Origin: Candidatus Cloacimonadota bacterium
Lineage (GTDB): Bacteria; Cloacimonadota; Cloacimonadia; Cloacimonadales; Cloacimonadaceae
Direction: 5' to 3'
Assembly: GCA_023228285.1 (NCBI GenBank)
Contig: JALOBM010000084.1
Span: forward strand, 1-8,299
Length of the DNA stretch: 8,299 nucleotides
The translations under genes and the position numbers were made by a program. This document shows positions 5,032-8,299 of this stretch, one piece after another. The stretch's first letter is position 1. The number at the start of each line of letters is the position of its first letter. Below the pieces are notes generated by a model that did no database searches, was not told the origin of the DNA, and saw only the letters and a program-made list of their open reading frames with translations.

Positions 5032-6168
5032 ATGGAACCACTAGCAATAAGAATGCGTCCAAAGACTTTTGACGACATCATAGGCCAAGAGCATCTAACT
5101 GACAAAGATGCCGCTTTTAGAAGAATAATAGATGACAATAAGTTTGGCAGTTTTGTATTATATGGTCCACCTGGATGTGGCAAGACTAGTATAGTAAATG
5201 TCATCGAACAATCTTATAAAGTCCATAAATTCAATGCTACAACATTTACTGTCAAAGAATTGCGAAAAACCTTGGACTCAGAAGAAGATACTATTGTCTT
5301 TATAGACGATTGCTATCGCTTGACGGCCACACAAAGTGATGTGTTATTGCCATATCTTGAAACTAGTAAAGTGCGTTTTATTGGTGCTTCAGCTGACAAC
5401 CCATTCTTGACGTTGCGGGCGTCATTGTTGTCTCGTTGTCAAATATTCACACTTGAGCCGTTAAAAGAAATAGACATAACTAAACTTATCATCAGATGCG
5501 TGAAGAGTCTAAAACAATCAGATGATCTTATTAACATAAGCAAGGATGCAGCGTTGTATATTTCGAGAATTGTTTGTGGCGATGCCAGAAAAGCAGTTTC
5601 AATTCTCGAAGCCATTTATAATTATGATTGCAATATAAACTTAAAAAACGCCAAGAAAATCGCTCCATCTAAATATTACAGACGCTCTGAAGACGACAAA
5701 TATGATTATGCTAGCTGGTTCCAGGGCTCGATTCAAGCATCCGATCCAGATGGAGCAATCTATGCTTTAGCTGCTTGGTTAGAATCTGGCGAAGACCCTC
5801 GATATATTGCACGCCGGTTGCTTGTTAGCGCGGCCGAGGATGCTTATTCAAATCCGATTTGTACTGCCGTAGCACACGCAGCATATGTAGCCGCATGTGA
5901 AATCGGACGCCCAGAATGTGATTTGGTGATGGCACAAGCAACATGTCTTATTGCTACTAGTAAACGCGATAAGACATCACACGATGCCATTCGTGCCGCT
6001 GTTGAAGATGTAAGACACGGCGTCCGCGTAGAAGTACCGAAATCAATGAAGGATAGCCATTACGCTTCAGCGTCAAAGCTTGGCAACGGACAATTTCACG
6101 ATGGCGCAGATCAAAGTGCGTACGTAGGTGTTTGCAAAAGGTACTTCTATCCTGAGATGTGGCAATAA
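5032..6168 (+). CDS. rarA: RarA/MgsA-like AAA+ ATPase (replication-associated recombination protein A family)
   Basis: A 378-residue member of the RarA/Mgs1/WRNIP1 clamp-loader-like family, which acts at stalled replication forks and binds single-strand-binding protein and DNA ends in cells. The order of motifs is clear: RMRPKTFDDIIGQEHL (7-22), Walker A GPPGCGKT (45-52), Walker B FIDDCYRL (90-97), sensor 1 IGASADNP (117-124), arginine finger LLSR (132-135), sensor 2 GDARKAV (183-189). The C-terminal RarA part follows, with SDPDGAIYALAAWLESGEDPRYIARRL (237-263) and the end FYPEMW. It is shorter than E. coli RarA (about 447 aa). The Walker B acid pair is Asp-Asp instead of Asp-Glu, a conservative change at the catalytic Glu that could slow ATP hydrolysis. 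It heads the rightward operon; the nucleotidyltransferase gene starts 2 nt after its stop. The ATG lacks a ribosome binding site. A role in phage DNA replication or repair is likely. Confidence 0.9.
   Translation: MEPLAIRMRPKTFDDIIGQEHLTDKDAAFRRIIDDNKFGSFVLYGPPGCGKTSIVNVIEQSYKVHKFNATTFTVKELRKTLDSEEDTIVFIDDCYRLTATQSDVLLPYLETSKVRFIGASADNPFLTLRASLLSRCQIFTLEPLKEIDITKLIIRCVKSLKQSDDLINISKDAALYISRIVCGDARKAVSILEAIYNYDCNINLKNAKKIAPSKYYRRSEDDKYDYASWFQGSIQASDPDGAIYALAAWLESGEDPRYIARRLLVSAAEDAYSNPICTAVAHAAYVAACEIGRPECDLVMAQATCLIATSKRDKTSHDAIRAAVEDVRHGVRVEVPKSMKDSHYASASKLGNGQFHDGADQSAYVGVCKRYFYPEMWQ
5562..5610 (+). repeat. Perfect 11-bp inverted repeat with nested small hairpin inside the RarA-like gene
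   Basis: TTCGAGAATTG (5562-5572) and CAATTCTCGAA (5600-5610) are exactly complementary, separated by 27 nt that contain a smaller stem, TGGC-GAT-GCCA. It covers codons about 177-193, the sensor 2 region. It could be an RNA structure, a protein-binding site or chance. Confidence 0.55.
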
Positions 6169-6170
6169 CT

Positions 6171-6746
6171 ATGGATTTTGCACAAAAACTTAACTTGACA
6201 TTATTTGAAAATAATGTGCATAATATTCCCACATTAGCTAGTCTATTACAAAGCAATATACCTTTCGTAGTCGTTGGTGCCAGGGCCGTAAATGTCTATA
6301 GCGATAGACCACGCAATACGTTAGACATAGATGTACTAACTAATCACTATAAAGAACTTGCTGATTATGTTAGTGCACAATGGCCAGCACTTACAAGTAG
6401 ACGCAGTGAAGCAGTCATTCAATTTAAACTAGATCAAGACACTGTTCTTGATATTATGATACCATATGATGAGCTGTTGCAAACTGTATTGATTGACACA
6501 AAGGCCGTCAGTGGTTGTGAGGTTGCGTCAGCTGAATCATTGATAGTTATGAAATTTGCAGCTATAGTTGGTGAACATCGTCCAATTCACCGTAAAATTA
6601 TTGATAGAGGAGATATAGCCTCAATCTTGGTTGCAAATGAAATAGATATGAAAAAAGCTAAAAAATTGTCGTCATTGCTATATCCAGGATCTGAAAATGA
6701 TTTCGTTGCGTTTATTTATCAACTCAAGAAAGATTTGGCCCAATGA
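6171..6746 (+). CDS. Nucleotidyltransferase-fold protein
   Basis: A 191-residue protein with the pattern of small nucleotidyltransferases of the MNT/AbiEii/DUF6036 type. VVVGARAVNVY (33-43) takes the place of the usual 'vGG-x-A' loop, with Ala as the second residue. RPRNTLDIDVLT (46-57) carries the metal-binding pair Asp52-x-Asp54. VLDIMIPYDEL (92-102) offers the third Asp (Asp94). ASAESLIVMKFAAI (119-132) and DRGDIASIL match the C-terminal 's-x-e-x-L-i-x-x-K ... D-x-x-Di' helices. Relatives transfer nucleotides to proteins, tRNA or small molecules, and several are toxins. The changed GG loop may affect triphosphate binding. A GTG start at 6159 overlaps the RarA-like stop; the ATG at 6171, 2 nt after that stop, is preferred. 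Its own stop overlaps the next start by ATGA (6743-6746). Confidence 0.82.
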   Translation: MDFAQKLNLTLFENNVHNIPTLASLLQSNIPFVVVGARAVNVYSDRPRNTLDIDVLTNHYKELADYVSAQWPALTSRRSEAVIQFKLDQDTVLDIMIPYDELLQTVLIDTKAVSGCEVASAESLIVMKFAAIVGEHRPIHRKIIDRGDIASILVANEIDMKKAKKLSSLLYPGSENDFVAFIYQLKKDLAQ

Positions 6747-6946
6747 CAACCAATCACGATATCGATGAAGAAATCAAGCGACTTTGTGGGTTGACAGGGC
6801 TAAATGAAGATGTTATAATTAAAAAAGCTTTACATTTATATCGATCTTATCTGCTATCAAAAAGTTCACATGATGAGTGGGTTGTTTTACCACGCAATTC
6901 AGATAAACCTATATGTCTAAACGAACTAATAAGGATAAGACTGTAA
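6743..6946 (+). CDS. Small ribbon-helix-helix-like protein (67 aa), possible antitoxin or regulator
   Basis: The first 40 residues look like the two helices of a ribbon-helix-helix DNA-binding protein: DEEIKRLCGLTGLNEDVIIKKALHLYRSYLL, with the Gly-Leu-Asn/Ser turn and 'Ala-Leu-x-x-Tyr' helix end typical of CopG/Arc-type proteins. The N-terminal strand is poorly defined (MTTNHDI). The tail, DEWVVLPRNSDKPICLNELIRIRL, forms a further strand and short helix, and could contact a partner. It overlaps the nucleotidyltransferase gene by ATGA and the next gene by TAATG, so all three are probably translated together. Being next to a nucleotidyltransferase, it could be the antitoxin of a toxin-antitoxin pair or an autoregulator; an unrelated small phage protein is equally possible. 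No homologue is recalled with certainty. Confidence 0.7.
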   Translation: MTTNHDIDEEIKRLCGLTGLNEDVIIKKALHLYRSYLLSKSSHDEWVVLPRNSDKPICLNELIRIRL

Positions 6947-7362
6947 TGAATATACCAGAACTAATCGAACGCTTAAAATCTTGGTCTGACGCTAAACATA
7001 CTTGCACAGAATGTGGTAGTTTGGAGCCTTGCTGCCAGTGCAATTGCCACGGCGATGATGGCGAAGGCCACGGCATGAACTGGGAACCAACCGGTGAATC
7101 GAAATTCATCGACGAAGCTGTGACAGTAATGCAAATGCTATTTGACTTTGCAGAAAAGACGTGCCCTAAGTGCGACAGATGTGGAGAACTATTGCTTAGT
7201 GGTGGCATTGTTCTTTCTGATGGATTACATGGTAAGCCAGCCAATATCATATGTGCTGGCTGTTATAAACAAGACGACAAAGAAGTAGAGCCTGAGATAC
7301 AAGAAAACACAAATTGGGCTGCACGTTGGGTGCGGGATGAAATACTAGGCGATACAAAATGA
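6946..7362 (+). CDS. Cysteine-rich, probably zinc-binding protein of unknown function (138 aa)
   Basis: There are two cysteine clusters. The first is HTCTECG...EPCCQCNCHGDD (Cys20, 23, 29, 30, 32, 34 and His35). The second is CPKCDRCGELL (Cys73, 76, 79) paired with ICAGC (Cys103, 106), which reads as a zinc ribbon. Between them is a helix (FIDEAVTVMQMLFDFAE), and the C-terminus is acidic (KEVEPEIQEN) with a Trp-rich end (WAARWVRDEI). Zinc binding is strongly suggested; the function is not known. The ATG at 6946 is preferred over one at 6913, because its A is shared with the preceding stop (TAATG), as at other junctions here. AAGG lies about 11 nt upstream. The stop overlaps the start of the membrane-protein gene by ATGA. 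Confidence 0.78.
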   Translation: MNIPELIERLKSWSDAKHTCTECGSLEPCCQCNCHGDDGEGHGMNWEPTGESKFIDEAVTVMQMLFDFAEKTCPKCDRCGELLLSGGIVLSDGLHGKPANIICAGCYKQDDKEVEPEIQENTNWAARWVRDEILGDTK

Positions 7363-7715
7363 CAACAGTTAGTATCGTAGTTTTAATTACGCAGCATTTT
7401 ATATTCGATTGGATTTTGCAACCTAGATGGGTAGCTATCAATAAATCTCACAATTTATTGGCATTGCTTTTTCACGCTTTTATAATAACATTCGGATTTA
7501 TAACCGCTAGTGCATGTGTTTATAGTATAAACCAAGCGGTCATAGTCGCCGCCATATATGGCATATTACATGGTGCTCAAGATCATATTGTATGGAGTAC
7601 ATTTAAACCGAAAACTGAAAATCCATATGATGAGAAGCAGTTTTGGAATCGCATCGCAATAGATCAATTAATGCACCTACTTGTTGGTATTGGGCTACTA
7701 AATTTAAATCTATAG
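7359..7715 (+). CDS. DUF3307-like integral membrane protein
   Basis: The 118-residue protein is mostly hydrophobic, with about four membrane segments (approximately 4-20, 32-55, 58-76 and 101-116). The conserved start TQHFIFDWILQPRWVAINKS (11-30) matches the DUF3307 pattern 'aHlxxDFvLQtdwmaxnKs', and LLFHAFIIT, HGAQDHIVW and IDQLMHLLV fit the later His- and Asp-containing helices ('llHvxiy', 'HxxiD', 'DQxxHl'). DUF3307 proteins occur in bacteria and many phages; their role is unknown. The polar residues within the membrane segments suggest a metal or ligand site, which is inference. The ATG overlaps the preceding stop (ATGA, 7359-7362), so it is translated with the Cys-rich gene. It should insert in the host inner membrane. 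Confidence 0.8.
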   Translation: MTTVSIVVLITQHFIFDWILQPRWVAINKSHNLLALLFHAFIITFGFITASACVYSINQAVIVAAIYGILHGAQDHIVWSTFKPKTENPYDEKQFWNRIAIDQLMHLLVGIGLLNLNL

Positions 7716-7725
7716 GATCGTGATT

Positions 7726-8160
7726 ATGCTTGGTGACAATAAAGAACAGCTTCCAGAAGATTTAAAAGAGATGGCGAAGCTCTTTTCAAATAGATATGGA
7801 TGCAAATGTGATATTTCGGTTGGTCATATATGCGAGATGTGTTTGGTCTATAATCTGATGATCGGTGCATCTGATGAAATAACAAATCTGAGAAGCATGG
7901 TAAAGACAAAAGACAAAGCTGATATATCTAACTTACCGATTGCCGAAAACACATCAATGACTTTTGTTGGTCGCAACATTTACACCATCATTGGTATGCC
8001 TGGTCTTTATTGGCTGAAGAATGATCGCGATAGTGATAAGCCAACTATATCGGCTAGACGGAAATGCACCCGTGGTGCTAATTGGTCAGAATCAACATTT
8101 ACACGTATCTATGATATAGAAGAACGTCTGAAATTGGTTATGATGGATGTGCAAAAATAG
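7726..8160 (+). CDS. Protein of unknown function with an N-terminal Cys/His cluster (144 aa)
   Basis: No family is recognised. Residues 26-39 (CKCDISVGHICEMC) form a compact Cys/His cluster, C26-x-C28, H34, C36-x2-C39, that would bind a zinc ion. A helix (GASDEITNLRSMVKTKDKAD, 48-67) follows, and then a beta-rich second half with FVGRNIYTIIGMPGLYWLKND and an Arg/Lys-rich stretch (SARRKCTRG, 109-117). It is the second Cys-motif protein of the operon. The ATG at 7726 is chosen because AGGA (7714-7717) lies 8 nt upstream; a GTG at 7720 would be too close to it. The gap to the membrane-protein gene is 10 nt, and the next frame starts 3 nt after the stop. Confidence 0.75.
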   Translation: MLGDNKEQLPEDLKEMAKLFSNRYGCKCDISVGHICEMCLVYNLMIGASDEITNLRSMVKTKDKADISNLPIAENTSMTFVGRNIYTIIGMPGLYWLKNDRDSDKPTISARRKCTRGANWSESTFTRIYDIEERLKLVMMDVQK

Positions 8161-8163
8161 TGC

Positions 8164-8299
8164 ATGCGATTGTCATTAATATCAGAATCTGCTGATTGGA
8201 AATTGGACGTTATCGAGTCATATAAAGAATTATCGCCCAATAACACTTATATGCATAGTGAAACCAATGCCAAAAAGGGTGATGAACTTGAATTTATCA
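8164..8299 (+). CDS. Partial gene of unknown function, cut by the right window edge
   Basis: An ATG 3 nt after the preceding TAG opens a frame that stays open to the edge (45 codons: MRLSLISESADWKLDVIESY..., then KKGDELEFI). Position and direction fit the operon, and the composition is like its neighbours. Too little is visible to assign a family. There is no clear ribosome binding site, so coupling to the gene upstream is likely. Confidence 0.6.
   Translation, partial: MRLSLISESADWKLDVIESYKELSPNNTYMHSETNAKKGDELEFI

Noticed and set aside
1..8299. tRNA genes, CRISPR arrays, insertion sequences, rho-independent terminators
   Set aside because: I looked on both strands and found no cloverleaf, spaced repeats, transposase or stem followed by a T-run. 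Convergent gene ends at 3103/3104 and 4523/4533 leave no room for terminators outside the genes.

Overview
This window looks like part of a large tailed bacteriophage (or prophage) genome. It is AT-rich (about 40% GC by eye). It holds many short, tightly packed genes that mostly lack clear cellular homologues, mixed with families often carried by phages: DUF1353, a DUF3307-like membrane protein, a RarA-like AAA+ ATPase, a short zinc-ribbon protein and an ADP-ribosyltransferase-like protein. Stops are TAA, TAG and TGA used as stops, so the standard bacterial code fits. I see no structural (capsid, tail, terminase) gene, tRNA, CRISPR array, insertion sequence or integrase, so the phage assignment is an inference from gene style and families.

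Layout. (1) From about 2763 down to 1 there is one leftward operon of seven genes: an ADP-ribosyltransferase-like protein, a 68-residue acidic protein, a coiled-coil protein, an 81-residue protein, a Cys-X5-Arg protein phosphatase, a 108-residue protein and a partial gene running off the left edge. Neighbours overlap by ATGA or TAATG or are 1 nt apart, except for one 38-nt gap that contains a strong ribosome binding site. (2) From 2876 to 4946 single genes alternate in direction: a rightward zinc-ribbon gene, a leftward papain-like cysteine peptidase relative, a rightward acidic protein of unknown role, and a leftward DUF1353 gene. The convergent pairs are separated by 0 and 9 nt. (3) From 5032 to the right edge there is a rightward operon: RarA-like ATPase, nucleotidyltransferase-fold protein, small ribbon-helix-helix-like protein, Cys-rich protein, DUF3307-like membrane protein, a second Cys-motif protein and a partial gene.

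The three divergent gaps (2764-2875, 3869-4055, 4947-5031) are the likely control points. Each contains a short dyad; the middle one has two dyads around a TATAAT box.

How the genes may work together (inference): the window is rich in enzymes that could modify or cut other molecules (ADP-ribosyltransferase-like, phosphatase, papain-like, nucleotidyltransferase). This is the profile of an accessory or early host-takeover region rather than of morphogenesis. Two overlapping gene pairs are the best candidates for undescribed small systems: the ADP-ribosyltransferase-like gene with the 68-residue gene (2763-2150), and the nucleotidyltransferase with the 67-residue gene (6171-6946).
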